A stretch of DNA of 64,000 nt. Origin: Edolisoma coerulescens. Its lineage: Eukaryota > Chordata > Aves > Passeriformes > Campephagidae. Below are positions 35,886-47,512 of the stretch, one piece after another. The translations under genes were made by a program, and so were the position numbers. The notes beneath the pieces are model-generated. The model did no database searches, was not told the DNA's origin, and saw nothing but the letters and a program-made list of their open reading frames with translations. The DNA lies in NCBI GenBank assembly GCA_013397115.1, contig VWZW01007171.1, positions 1,492,661 to 1,556,660 on the forward strand, given 5' to 3'. Numbering within the stretch: the stretch's first letter is position 1; every line of letters begins with the position of its first letter.

Positions 35886-38600
35886 CTTCAACAGCTATGT
35901 GATTCTGAAATTCAGAATAGACAGCTAAATTGAAGTCTTAGTCTGTGAGCTGAATCTCTCCCTTTAGCTAACTAACAAACATTTGATGACAGTCCACACT
36001 GAGAAGTTCAGCATAAGTTAATTAAAATGATTTAGGAAAAGAATTTAACTAGAACAAATAGAGTTTGGAATGAAGCAAAGCTGGGAAATGGGAGAAGGAC
36101 AGTATTGGCATAAAAGAACAGCTAAGGCTACTTAAACATTTTCATCTGTTATCATAGTTTCCTTTTCTCAGCGAGTTATATTGCCAGAGTGGATTAAATT
36201 TCAATTTAACATTATCCTGACTATCTGCTTGCATGGATGAAAAAGATTGAAAGGCCAAAATTATGAAGTTAGGAAACCATTAACATATATGGAACTGATT
36301 ATGTGCAAGATGGAACAGAGTTTTACATCACTAGGACAATTTGTACAAGGAGGGCCACCACTCTTTTTATAGACATAGCAAAGGCTACTTGTTTCACAGT
36401 GTGCTTGCCCTTTAGCCTGTGTCCACATGCTGGATCTGACACCTGGTCTGTTGCCCAGACACTGTGTGCTGTGTGCATGTGTAGACAAAGGAAGAGTTGC
36501 ATGTTCCCAGGGATCTTGTTGGACCATTCTAGGTATAGCTGATAAAACACATTTGCCTGAAATATATGTCTGTCCATCCATACATTATGCATTGTGAAAA
36601 ATCATACAAATAGGTGCTTCTGGTATGATATTCTGGTTAGTCTTCCAACAGCATCCCAGAATTGACTTGTGTAGCATATACTGGTCTTTTTGCATATAAT
36701 TTCTTGATATTTCAAATAATGAAATATAAATTTATCTTTATCTTCCATGTCTGACCCTGAACTTAATATTCTGTTTAACATGTTCCTATTTCAACACACT
36801 TAATCCTCGCTCTGCCTAGATGTACATGTTTACTTCATATCTTGCTGGAAGAACAAAGATCCCACTTGGCTTTTTGTTAAGTTGTGGAGTGAGGATGGTC
36901 AAGGTAAATGATTTTGGAGCACATGCCTCAAACTTAGTCTCCATCAGAAGACAGAACCTGAGATCAGCCCAGCTGCTCTCCAGTGCAGTGTTTCCCATCA
37001 ACAGCATTTCCAGGGGTTCGTGGTTTGTGGCCAATTCAATTACTCTTCTGCAAGTTGCTGGGTGAAAGGAGGGTAAGGGTTAAGGCAAACCCATTTGTTC
37101 CCTTATGGTCTTGCTATGCCTATTTCCCACTAATTGAGATAGATTCCAAATTGAGGGGGCAAACTAAAAGGAAACAACCTCAAGAATCCAAGTTTCCTAC
37201 AAACAGGAAAAAAAAAACCAGGTATATTAGATTAAGTTGTTGTGATTCATACTCTTTGCAACACATTAGAGAAAAGACTTTGTATACTTGGGCAGCTGCA
37301 GCAGTGTTCAGCCAAGTCTAGATTATGGACACTTAGAGCTGCTGTCAGTGGAAAAGTTTCCTGAGATTGTTCAGCTATCTGTTGTCTGTTCTCATAGTCT
37401 TAACCTTTCATGAGCTATTAACATCCATCCCATGGTGGCATTTAAGGGGGAAAGAGAGAGAGAAAAGAGGTCATGTAGGTTTTATAAACTTTTGTAGTCT
37501 ACCTCAGCATCCTGTTTATGAATTTTGCACTTCACCTGTTTGGTGATACATGAAAGCCTTCAGTGGCAAAGAAGTGGTAGTCTGTCTGTGAGCTTCCTAA
37601 GCTGGTCTTATAGCTGTGATCACAGTGATTAATCAGCTTAGGTGCAGTATTATGTACTATATATGCAGCATGGATATTGCTTTTCACCTTTCTGGTTTCC
37701 TCTACAGAAAGACTTTAAATTACCAGTCTCCTGACTGTAACCAGAAGGATATGAGTGACCTAGCTTCAAATAAGATTGTGCACAAATATGTGTTATTTTT
37801 AATATTAGACTAATCAATTTTATTAAGTCTCTCTTTGTGATTAAGAGGGTAGGCTGAGAGATAAAAAAATAAAATCAGATTAAATTTCCTATTTTTATCT
37901 GCCACTGACTTTATGCAAAAGTCATGCTGGAAAGTTGAAGAACAATGAATTTCCTGTGTTCATGATACAATTTACTCCACAAAAATAAAAATGTTCAGAT
38001 ACTGAAAAATGACCCCACAGACTTTAGCACTATAATAGAATAGAGACCTTTGGATATTGTTTCATCATGGAGACCTTTTCCTCAGTTGGATTTGCCACTG
38101 AATTTTCACTTATTTTTTTGATTAAATTCTCAGGAGATTCACAGTCCCAATAAAAGTAATTTATTTCACATGATTTATTTTTCATTTTGCTGAGAAAAAA
38201 AATCTAATTCTTGACCCTGTCTTGAAATAAAAATATTATTTTTAGGGCAGTACATTTTTGTTTTTATTTTAGAACCAGGTGACTCCAAAAAAAGAGAAGA
38301 AGGAAAAAAAAGGCTATGGAAAAGTGCATTTCTTTGTCTGTGCTGCATTTAGGCTGTGGTTGTGCCCCAGGAGCCTGGAGGTTCCATTACCATGTGCCTG
38401 AGCTCAGGGACCCAATTTCGTCTACGTATAAACATTCCTCCCGCTTCTCCTGAAGTGTGTTCCTCTGGTTTGTGTGGAAAAATTTTTGCAAGAGCTCTCC
38501 TGAGTACAGTCATTTCAGTATGACTCTGGCCACAGCTATTTACAAGTTCGGGTTTTGACTGAAGTGAGTAATTGAATCGCGTTGAGCCTCTGAAGTTTGC
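35886..38600. other. intergenic DNA upstream of the receptor gene
   Basis: No repeat family or coding signal recognised. AT-rich except near 38,330-38,420. Any distal control region of the receptor gene would lie here. Confidence 0.6.
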
Positions 38601-38643
38601 CTTTTATTTATATATTTCCCCCAATTGTGTGGCTCGGTCTGCC

Positions 38644-38720
38644 ATTGGCTGCTGTCCCTGCAGCCTACCCGAGGGCTCTGCAGTTACATAAGGCTCTGTC
38701 TGCTGGGAGCCTATATAAAG
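38644..38720 (+). promoter_or_regulatory. receptor core promoter: inverted CCAAT box and TATA box
   Basis: ATTGG (inverted CCAAT) is at 38,644-38,648 and TATATAAA at 38,713-38,720. The spacing of about 70 bases between them is usual for a tissue-specific TATA promoter. Transcription would start near 38,745, leaving a 5' UTR of about 170 nt. Confidence 0.6.
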
Positions 38721-38912
38721 TCTTTTTGCATGCCAGCAAGAGACAGAATTTTATCACAAACCAAGTCCCACTACTTTAGTTCACATGAGGAGGAAGATTT
38801 GCTTGAAGATATACTGAAACTCGAACCCAGGCTGGTTGGTTTGCCAGCCAGTGCTTCACAGCTGTCAACCTGAGTCGCAAGTGGCAGCTACTGTGAGTAG
38901 CTTCTGTGCATT

Positions 38913-39828
38913 ATGAAGAATTTTTCATTTCCTATGCAGGATAACACACATCAGACCAAGAGTCCTACTCCTCACAGATTCCTGAGTTTGACAAATCAGT
39001 CAGACCCTAATGGAAGACCAGAAAGAGATGAGCAATTAGCTCAAGTAGAGATTGCTGTGCTGGGGGTCATATTTCTGACAGCGTCTGTGGGCAATTTTAT
39101 CCTCATACTGGTGCTGTGGCGAAGAAGAAAGAAGCTGTCTAGGATGTATGTGTTCATGCTTCACCTCAGCATTGCTGACTTGGTGGTAGCCTTTTTCCAA
39201 GTGCTGCCTCAACTTATATGGGATATTACAGATATTTTCATAGGGCCAGATTTCTTGTGCAGAATTATCAAGTATCTACAATTACTGGGCATGTTTGCCT
39301 CTACTTATATGCTAGTGGTCATGACAGTGGACAGATATCAAGCTGTTTGCTACCCTATGGTCACTTTCCAAAAGAAGAGAGCTCTCTGGAACATCCCCAT
39401 TTGCACCAGCTGGTCTATGGCACTGATTCTTAGCCTACCACAGGTATTTATCTTTTCTAAGACTGAAATATCTCCGGGTGTCTTTGAATGTTGGGGTGAA
39501 TTTATTCAGCCTTGGGGCCCAAGGGCATATGTGACTTGGATTTTTGTAGTTATATTCTTCATTCCCTCAGCAATCCTTGTCACATGCCAGGTCAAGATCT
39601 GCAAAATAATCAGAAGAAATATAAATGTGAAAAAACAGAACGAATGTGAAGCAACAAATCAGAATCAAGTCCTGCCATCCCGAGCAAGCAGTGTGAACTG
39701 CATTTCAAAGGCTATGATCAAGACAGTAAAAATGACAGTGGTGACAGTGGTTGCATATGTTCTCTGTTGGTCACCGTTCTTCATTGCTCAGCTGTGGTCC
39801 GTGTGGTTCCCCAGCATCCTGACCGAAG
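38913..39828 (+). other. VT1: vasotocin receptor coding exon 1 (TM1-TM6)
   Basis: Encodes residues 1-305 plus one base of the Gly306 codon. The donor is GAAG|GTAAGC. If the intron were kept, translation would run 14 codons further and stop at 39,872, giving a receptor without TM7. Confidence 0.93.
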
Positions 39829-41094
39829 GTAAGCTGCTCTCCCTCCTCAGTCACAGCTGCAGAGCAGGCTAGCACACTGCTGCGGAGTGCTCTATGTTTG
39901 CACCTTGCTTTTGTGTAAACGTTACTTGTGGTCATTTGAGGAGGATTAAAAAGAAATACCTGGATTGATTATCCCCTGTATTTAATCAGGTACAGGGAAC
40001 TTCTTGTGTTATGGGATCAAAACATCATGTGTCTGTTTTGTGTGTGTGGCTTGAGTGGTTAACAATTTAAAGATTCATGAACAGCGTGGTGAAAAGTATA
40101 ATGTGCTTCAGCAAGGCTTCAGACTTTTAGAGGTTTTAGGTATTATAGCAGCAGTATTTTGGGTTCTTGAGGTGAAAAGCAGCAATTAACTATTCAAAGT
40201 AATAAGATAAATATTTCTTCTTTACTGGGTAGAGCACTGATGTTCTAAGACACTTGATTTTTTTTTAATATTGAAATCATATTGATGAAATCTCTATAGT
40301 ACACTATGAAACAACCAAAAATTGTCATCCAGCTGTTTATAAAGCAAAAAAGCAAGCCTGGGAGAGTTGTTGAAGAACACCATGTTGTAAACAAGAATAA
40401 TCTTGTCAAATTTGTGCTATTGCCTCTTTTTGAAAGGCAATATATGCGACTTTAAATTCACCTATTCTAAACTCAGAGGTAAAAAAGCAAAGGAAAAAAT
40501 GTGATAGTTCTGCCTGATAAAAACAGTAGTTTCTGATCTTTGTTTTAAGAATTCTTCCTGTCCGTGTGAATTTGAGTCTTATTCTACATAAATTTATGTC
40601 AAAATATATATTTGTATTTATTTGTATCTGCTTAACAGCTTAGTAATTGAATTTAAAATTAATGCAGCTACATCAAAAAAGAGCTATATGAAACTATTTA
40701 ACTTTTAAATGCACACAATAAAGTGTACTTTATACCTTTAGCAGTTGCAAATTGCATTGAAATGGGAATTTCCTACTATCAGATTAGCTTTAGTATATGA
40801 ATAGATACAGCAGAAAGCAGCAGACTGTGAAAATATAACTTATTTGTAAGAGTGCTTTATTTAGTCTCTTATTCCTTTAACTGTTTTGTTCTAGGTTCAG
40901 CATTCACCATTATCATGCTCCTTGGCAATTTAAATAGCTGCACCAACCCATGGATTTACATGTATTTCTGTGGCCAGATTCCATATTGCACAAATAAGCA
41001 GCTGGAGAATACCGTGGCTCAAGAGGAATCCGTGTTCACAGGAAGCATTCATCTCGTAGACAGAGACCCTGAGGAAAACAGTACTTCTGCGTAA
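38913..41094 (+). CDS. VT1: V2-type vasotocin receptor (chicken VT1 / AVPR2-like), two exons, complete
   Basis: G-protein-coupled receptor for arginine vasotocin at the plasma membrane. Exons 38,913-39,828 and 40,895-41,094 join to 371 codons. The intron sits between TM6 and TM7, as throughout the vasopressin/oxytocin receptor family. Visible features: N-glycosylation sites at N3 and N28; TM1 with GN (N61); TM2 with D89 followed by FFQVLPQLIWDIT, the family signature; C116 and C193 for the extracellular disulfide; DRY at 140-142; PWGPRAYVTW before TM5; CWSPFF in TM6 (285-290); NSCTNPWIY in TM7 (319-327). The cytoplasmic tail is short and ends ENSTSA. TNPWIY and AQLW favour the V2 clade over V1/OXTR, whose TM7 usually has CNPWIY. 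V2-subtype naming (VT1, V2B or V2C) needs a tree. The ATG has A at -3. Length agrees with the roughly 370 residues I recall for chicken VT1. Confidence 0.93.
39829..40894 (+). other. vasotocin receptor intron
   Basis: A 1,066-bp GT-AG intron, AT-rich, with no recognised repeat or embedded gene. Confidence 0.85.
40895..41094 (+). other. VT1: vasotocin receptor coding exon 2 (TM7 and tail)
   Basis: The acceptor is TGTTCTAG|GT. The exon completes Gly306 and continues SAFTIIMLLGNLNSC, then TNPWIYMYFCGQIP, to the TAA at 41,092-41,094. The phase joins perfectly with exon 1. Confidence 0.94.
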
Positions 41095-41655
41095 ATGCTG
41101 AGAGCTTTTCGTTGTTTTGTTACATTCCCTCTGTTCACAAGACATATTGATATTTTACCACCATCCCTTATTTTGTGGATAAGGAAGCTGAAAATTTGTT
41201 TTTTGTTGTAAAAATGTATTTGTCTGCAGTTCTGTAGCATGTACAGGAAGTTTCTGTGTTGTGCAAGCCTGACTCAGTGCTTCAAGCACCGCTGTCTTAT
41301 CAGAGTGAATTCCTGTAAAGACTGACAAAGGTACAAAAAAGTATCTTAGATATTTTGTGTCCTAAAGTACTTCCTCATCTGTGATTCTGGATTTGTAAGT
41401 ACTAAAATTTTACCACTGACTGGTCCAACAAATTGAAACATAATTGAAAAGGAACTTGACATAATTAAACTTGAATATGTTTTGAGAGTGAACTCTGAAT
41501 TGTTCATCATTCTGGTGTGATTGGGGGACAGTGACAAATCTTGAGAAGGCAGCACAAAGTCAGAAAAAGCCTTTTCCAGCTCTTACTAGCACCTGGTTTA
41601 AATTAACTCTTTATATACATGTATAAAATGCCAAGCAGGTTAATATAATTTAAAA

Positions 41656-41661
41656 AATAAA
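41656..41661 (+). terminator. candidate poly(A) signal of the receptor gene
   Basis: AATAAA about 560 bases after the stop codon, followed by a GT-rich stretch (GTGTGCTTGTGACATTG), which is the usual downstream element. Later poly(A) sites cannot be excluded. Confidence 0.5.
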
Positions 41662-41699
41662 AGAATTTGGTGTGCTTGTGACATTGAACACCTACTTCA

Positions 41700-44600
41700 G
41701 TTTCAAATTCCATTGTGGATCACAGGTATCAGCAGTATAGCAGCAGTTCAGGTTTTTTGGCTTGACACCATGGGATTTGATTTTCCATGCGTTTCCTGAT
41801 GCGCAAGCAGTTAACTGGACACCTACGCACACCCCCTACACACACATATACATGCTTTAAATACAAGTGGGTGCTAAGAGTGTACACTTCCATTTGGCAT
41901 TCAGACCCATTTGTTCTAGCATGAAATTTATTGGCAGAGAACCAATTATTATTCTATTCCTTAGTACCCCTTCAGGCTCAAATTCAAATTGTTTGCATAT
42001 CTTTATCTCAAAATGTCACTTGGTTGCTGGTTTGTGGATGTTATATGCAGGGAGCTGTTTATTTCCTTTCAGTGTCTGCAATCTGATCAGAGGAGTATGG
42101 AAGGGATATCAGCAAGGCTCTTTCAGGTGAGAATGGAGCTGCATTCCCAGTGATTCTTTGTGGCACTTATATCTGGTGGCATATAATCTGTCTATGTTAT
42201 ACCGTGTTTCATCACACTTCAGTTTTCTGAGTGCTAGCAGTCACAAATATCAGTAGAAAAGCTATAAAATTGTGGGGTTTTAATAGTCTTTGAGTTTTAG
42301 TCAAAGAAATACTGATCGCATTGTGAGAAGTTCTGCTGTACAGTGAATAGTTATGCTTCAGGTTAACCTGTGCTGATATGACTGCATATTCTATGATTTC
42401 TATTCCCTATATAGAGTTAGACCAGATGGGGGCAAGAACTAAATATTGGTGTTCTTTATGATGGCAAAAGCTTGTATCCCAGTCCAGCTGACAAGAAGAA
42501 CAAGTCTCTGGCCGTTAGGAAGAGGAAGAAGGTGGATGAAGGTAGTACAGAAGCCAGACAGGAATGGGAAGGGTCTGTATGAAGTCTCTTGCTAAAATTA
42601 CAACTGATAGTTTTCCTTGTTGTTTCCCTGTCTCTTTAATTAGTAGTTATTAATTCTACCCCACAAAAAATTCCCTGTTAGAGCAATTCTGTAACTCAAG
42701 TGAATGTCCTTATCTGGGGTAAGAATATGCAAGATACAGTCCATACTATTGATAGGATATTTATACAGTCACTCATTGACCTTCTAAGACTTTCAGTCAA
42801 TTAGCTCTCAGTGAAGTTCTCCCTTATGACTTAATCCAATGGTTAATGGTGGGGTTTTTAGTTTTTCCACTTCCTTTGGTTGTAGTTAGTCACATAGCAT
42901 AATATGCAGACTTGAAAGGAACTGTAAGCAGAAATGCTGCAAGGAATTACCTGTGTCACTGTACTACTGTATTGGCAGCAAAACTCCTCAAAAGTCATTC
43001 ATTGCAAGGAAAACAGGCATTCAGATTGTTTACAAAGAGTCATCCAGATCCAGAACTGATGGAAGTCACAGTTCTGCTCAGACAGCACAGTGGAGCTGTG
43101 CCATTTGACTCCAGCTGATCTGACCTCTGATAGGAGTTTAAAAGTATATCTTCTACTACTTGTATTTCTGCATTGCTGATATATTTGTTACTGGCTCTAT
43201 AAATAGTTTGGTAGAGCTGGATTTTGCAAATAAAAGTAGCTTGGTGTGTTCATTGAAAGTCTGAGAGCAATGTTAACTGTCCATATCTCAGATATTTTGA
43301 TCACATATTGAATGAAATGTCAGAACTTCTTAAGTTCAATGGTGATTGTTCATTGTCTGTAATGTTCAAAACACTTACATTTTTGTCTCTCAAGTACTTT
43401 CTTTCTGATTTTTTCATTTTCCTTCCCCTGATATCAGTCCTGCTCTTAAAAAGAAAATTAAAGCTTACTGTACCACGGTGCAAACTACAGGCTATGGACA
43501 CTTTTAGTTTCGGTCTGTCGGGAGGTATTTGAACATGGGTGTTCCTGCTTTTTCTCTTAGTAAAATGAATTGGGCTGCATTTTCCAGATGTAAGTCCTTA
43601 TCCCACATGCCCTGCCCTGCCTACCCCAGGGGTAGCACTGACAAACACTCTCAGTGGGGAGTTTGGTTCAGGTCCACTTTTTCCTATCAAAACTCATTTT
43701 CAAATGATGGGAAATTCATTTCGATGACTTTTTTCCTTTTCCTTTTTTTTTNTTAAATTTTTCTCTTTGTAAATCTGGCCATCAGTGTTCTTGGAAGCTG
43801 TAGTTTGAACATCTCATGCTCTTGTTTTACTGTATATTTTGAGTCTTCATCCAGACTATGTCTTTTCAATTCACTGCACTTAGATTTCCAACAGGTATTG
43901 CAGTATCTCATTAAGAGAGAGGGTTGACTTTGGGACAACACTGTAGTCTGGCCAGGGTGTTTAATCCATATGGGAGAATCAGTAACTCAAACTTATGAGT
44001 CCCCAGGGGCACTGTAGAAGCCCATAAAAATGAAAAAATCCAATTATCAGATGAAAGCCTTTCTCATCAAAGCCTAGATTCTGTTTTCTCACACAAATAA
44101 ATTCTTAGTAGAAAAATACCTAATGTTCCCAGTCCTGAAATGAATGACTACGTTGTTGATGCTGGCACTGTGATATGGTTTCTGGTTATCTGGGCGGGGA
44201 TTTTTTTTTACTTTCCACATTTTTTTTACTACTTGGGAAAGGCACAGTTCATTAAAAAGAATTAGATTCTTATTTAAAAATTAGTAGTTTATATTTTGCA
44301 GTACAGATAAGAAGAATCAAAGACAATGTAATCTATCAATTCTCTATGGATTTATTACAGAAAAAGAAACTACAAAAACAACCTAGTAGAATGAAGGGAA
44401 AATCCCTACATGTGTTTTGCATTCTTAACACTATGTTTTGATAATTCTTTTATTCTGCAGAACTGCTTCTGTATTTTCATAGCCAGTCCCAGTTCACATT
44501 CTTGTAAATGGTGAATACTGAAGATAGAGGTGTTGCGTGATAATCTTTTTAATCTTGCAATGAAGTAATGCTGAAAAATTTTAAAGATGGTGCCAAACTA

Positions 44601-47180
44601 ATGTCCTGACAATTTCACTTTGGTCATTTGGTTCTGACAAGAGGAACTAGTTATTGAGTCAAATAAACTGCTCCTGTGCGTTGTTGGGGGAAGACTGGCA
44701 GAGTGATGTGGAGACCCAAGTTGGGACTGGCAGAGTTTGTTCTGTGAGGCAGACATGGCTGTATTGTCTAGCTGTCGAACACATGGCCAGGAGAAAAGTA
44801 TCCTCAAGAGGCTGTGAATGTTAGCTACTTTTGGCTTAAGGGTACCATGAACTGGCAAAGGCAGAGCAGGATGACCCAACTACTCAGTTCTTTTAGGCAA
44901 ATTCAGTTTGGGTTGGATTCCTCAGAGGGGGAAAAAAAAAAGAAAGAAAGTTGTTTTCTGACTTCATAAGGTAGAGATTTGTGCCTGAATGCCCTGGCTA
45001 TCTACAGGAAACATCCATGATTATGAAACAGATTGTTCATACAGCAGCAAAACAGGATTGCAAGCAGTTCAAATGGGAATTGTGTTACTTGCAGTAATGC
45101 AGCCACAAATAATTTATTCTCTACTGATGATCTATTTATGATGATCAGTAGCTGATCCATATAGATTTGAATTGAAAGGAAATCATGCTGTTAGGAAATC
45201 AGAAATAAAAACTGATGTGATTTATCCTACCAGATCAAAACTCTGATTGCCTTTCCAAATCCTACTTCTTCAGTCCTATTTGTGTCAGCAGCAGGTCCCT
45301 CCCTGTTCTCCTGGTCCCAGGTAGGGCCTCATGATCTGCAATCTATTTCCCTAACTGTCCCTACCTGCCTTAATCTCTTGCTAAGGTAGCCAAGGTTGTC
45401 TTCACTTTGCCTCTCTGAAACAAAAGGATAGAAGCTGTGTCTTTTGCCTGGGCTTATATGATGCTCCTGCTATTGCCACTTGAGGACTTTCTGAAGGTCA
45501 TCTCATTAAGAAGGCAGATTCTGGGCATTTTTGCAAGCCTTCCATAAGATTTTTATTAATTTTCACTTCACTCTTTAAGAGCAAAAGAAAGAATAGACTT
45601 TGAGCAAAACTGAGTGTCCATACCCATTCCGTCATACTTCCTTTTTTGCCGACACAGCAGACCAAAGCATACGCTTTCTGCGGTAGGTCATAGCAACTGA
45701 TGTATATCATCCATCTCCAAATTGAACTTTGGGGGTAATGAAACTCTAAACAAAGGCTTCTTGCCTTTCCATCCAAATGTTGTCCTAGAGATACCATACA
45801 AATGTATTCAAGTGCTACTATATTCACCAACAGCTTTTTTATATCATGACTCACACTTTGAAAGATCTTCAGAATTTTGGATTTGTGTTTCTTGCATCCA
45901 TTTCAGTATACCAAAAATTGTTAAAATTGTGTGTTACCCAGATTTTAGCAACAAATCTCCTGAATTCTGAGTTAACAACAGGAAACAGTAGGACTTTGTA
46001 GAGGAAACATTACATTACCATCTGGGGAAGAAGTTTAATAAAATGCCAAACAAAAACATTTGAACTTGAAGATCTCTGGAAATTATGGCTGGGGAGGTGG
46101 ATATAACTAGAAAGACATCTTACATGCCAGTGACCACTTTTCAAGACAATTGCTGTAGTAAAAAATACTGAGACACAAGAAAGACTTGATATTCTTGTCA
46201 TCATCGTTATCATTTCCATCATCGTGATCATCATCATGATCATCATCATCATCACTGTTATTTAAATGAAATCATCATATAGCCTACAGTAAGTTTTAAA
46301 AGAAAACAAATTTAGCACAGTGTGACATATGTAGACCAGTTACGAAACTGGAATATGAAAGGCATGATTTCAACCACAAATGCAACTTTTATATACAATG
46401 CTCCTATTTTATTAAGCTAAAAGGATACAGATATATTTTTTAGTTCCAATATTATTGCTGTGCATTGAATTCTGTGAAACTACCTTTGGATGAATTTTGG
46501 CACAAAATGTTAAAAATTAATTTCATGTTTACACATTTACTTGGGTATTAAATCAAAATTTTTGCTTTAAGATGCTGTTTTGTATTCCTCAGTTTATTTG
46601 TGAGTTCAGTTATTATCTGTATCACCACCTTTGAAGAGATACTAGGAATAAATTATCTGCTAGCTATCACAGTGCGTTGGAAATGTTTGCCCATGTTTCT
46701 AAATGTGTTAATAGAAGTCTGGCCTCAAATGATTTAATGCTGAGTAGCTCCAGCTTTTGTCTTACTGATGGTAAAAATTGTACTTTGTCACGGAGAATAC
46801 AAGCCTTCTGGCAAGCAGAGTCATGATGTGAATGCACTGCTTATTGATACATTTTGTACAAATTACAGTCTGCTGGGAATGTGATTCATATTCCTGATCC
46901 TTTCTTGACAAGACTCATGTTCTGAGATGATATGTGTTTAGCTGTAACTATCTGTTCACAAAAAATACGTGAGAAAAACCTCAGAAAAAAAGTTTCTTTT
47001 CCTCAGCAACTGTGAGTACTAAATTTTGAAGATGAATTCATTTGCTGTGAAAGATGAGGTTAAAAACATTATTGTAGCATTTGGGCTTGTTTTGTTTGCA
47101 TTCACACAAAGAAGTAATACTGGATTGTATGACCCTTATGTGTAGATTGTATTAAAGGAATGATATCATGGTAAGTCGAA
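41700..47180. other. intergenic DNA, no supported gene
   Basis: AT-rich DNA with short unassignable open frames on both strands. It contains a single N within a poly-T run (43,752), a purine run near 44,931-44,949 and the CAT repeat listed separately. Confidence 0.6.
46192..46258. repeat. (CAT)n / (ATC)n microsatellite, interrupted
   Basis: Repeated CAT and ATC triplets with GTT and GTG interruptions. On the minus strand it reads as a run of Met, Ile and Thr codons, which is not a protein. Confidence 0.9.
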
Positions 47181-47186
47181 CACAGA

Positions 47187-47512
47187 GCTCTGGAATCATA
47201 GACTCATAGAATCATTAAGGTTGGAAAAGACCACCAAGATCATCAAGTTCAAACATTAGTCTAGCACCATCATGTTCACCAGTAAACCATATTCTCAAGT
47301 GCCACATCCACATGTCTTTTATACCCTTCCAGGGGTGGTGATTCCACCATTTCTGTTCTCAGCCTCCTCCAATGCCTGACCACTCTTTCAGTGAAGAAGC
47401 TTTTTTCTGATATCTAATCTACACCTCCCCTGACACAACTTGAGGCTGTTTAGTCTGGTCCTGTCACTTGTTACCTCGGAAAAGAGACTGACCTCCACCT
47501 CACTCCTGCTTG
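47187..47512 (-). mobile_element. CR1 LINE 3'-end fragment
   Basis: It begins on plus with the 3' end repeat TCATAGACTCATAGAATCAT, followed by AAGGTTGGAAAAGACCACC, AAGATCATCAAGTTCAAAC, CAGTGAAGAAGCTTTTTTCT, GGCTGTTTAGTCTGGTCC and CTGACCTCCACCTC. This is the CR1 reverse complement with a complete 3' terminus, truncated at its 5' side. Confidence 0.92.

Noticed and set aside
46010..46255. A Met/Ile/Thr-rich small protein
   Set aside because: It is the translation of a CAT microsatellite.
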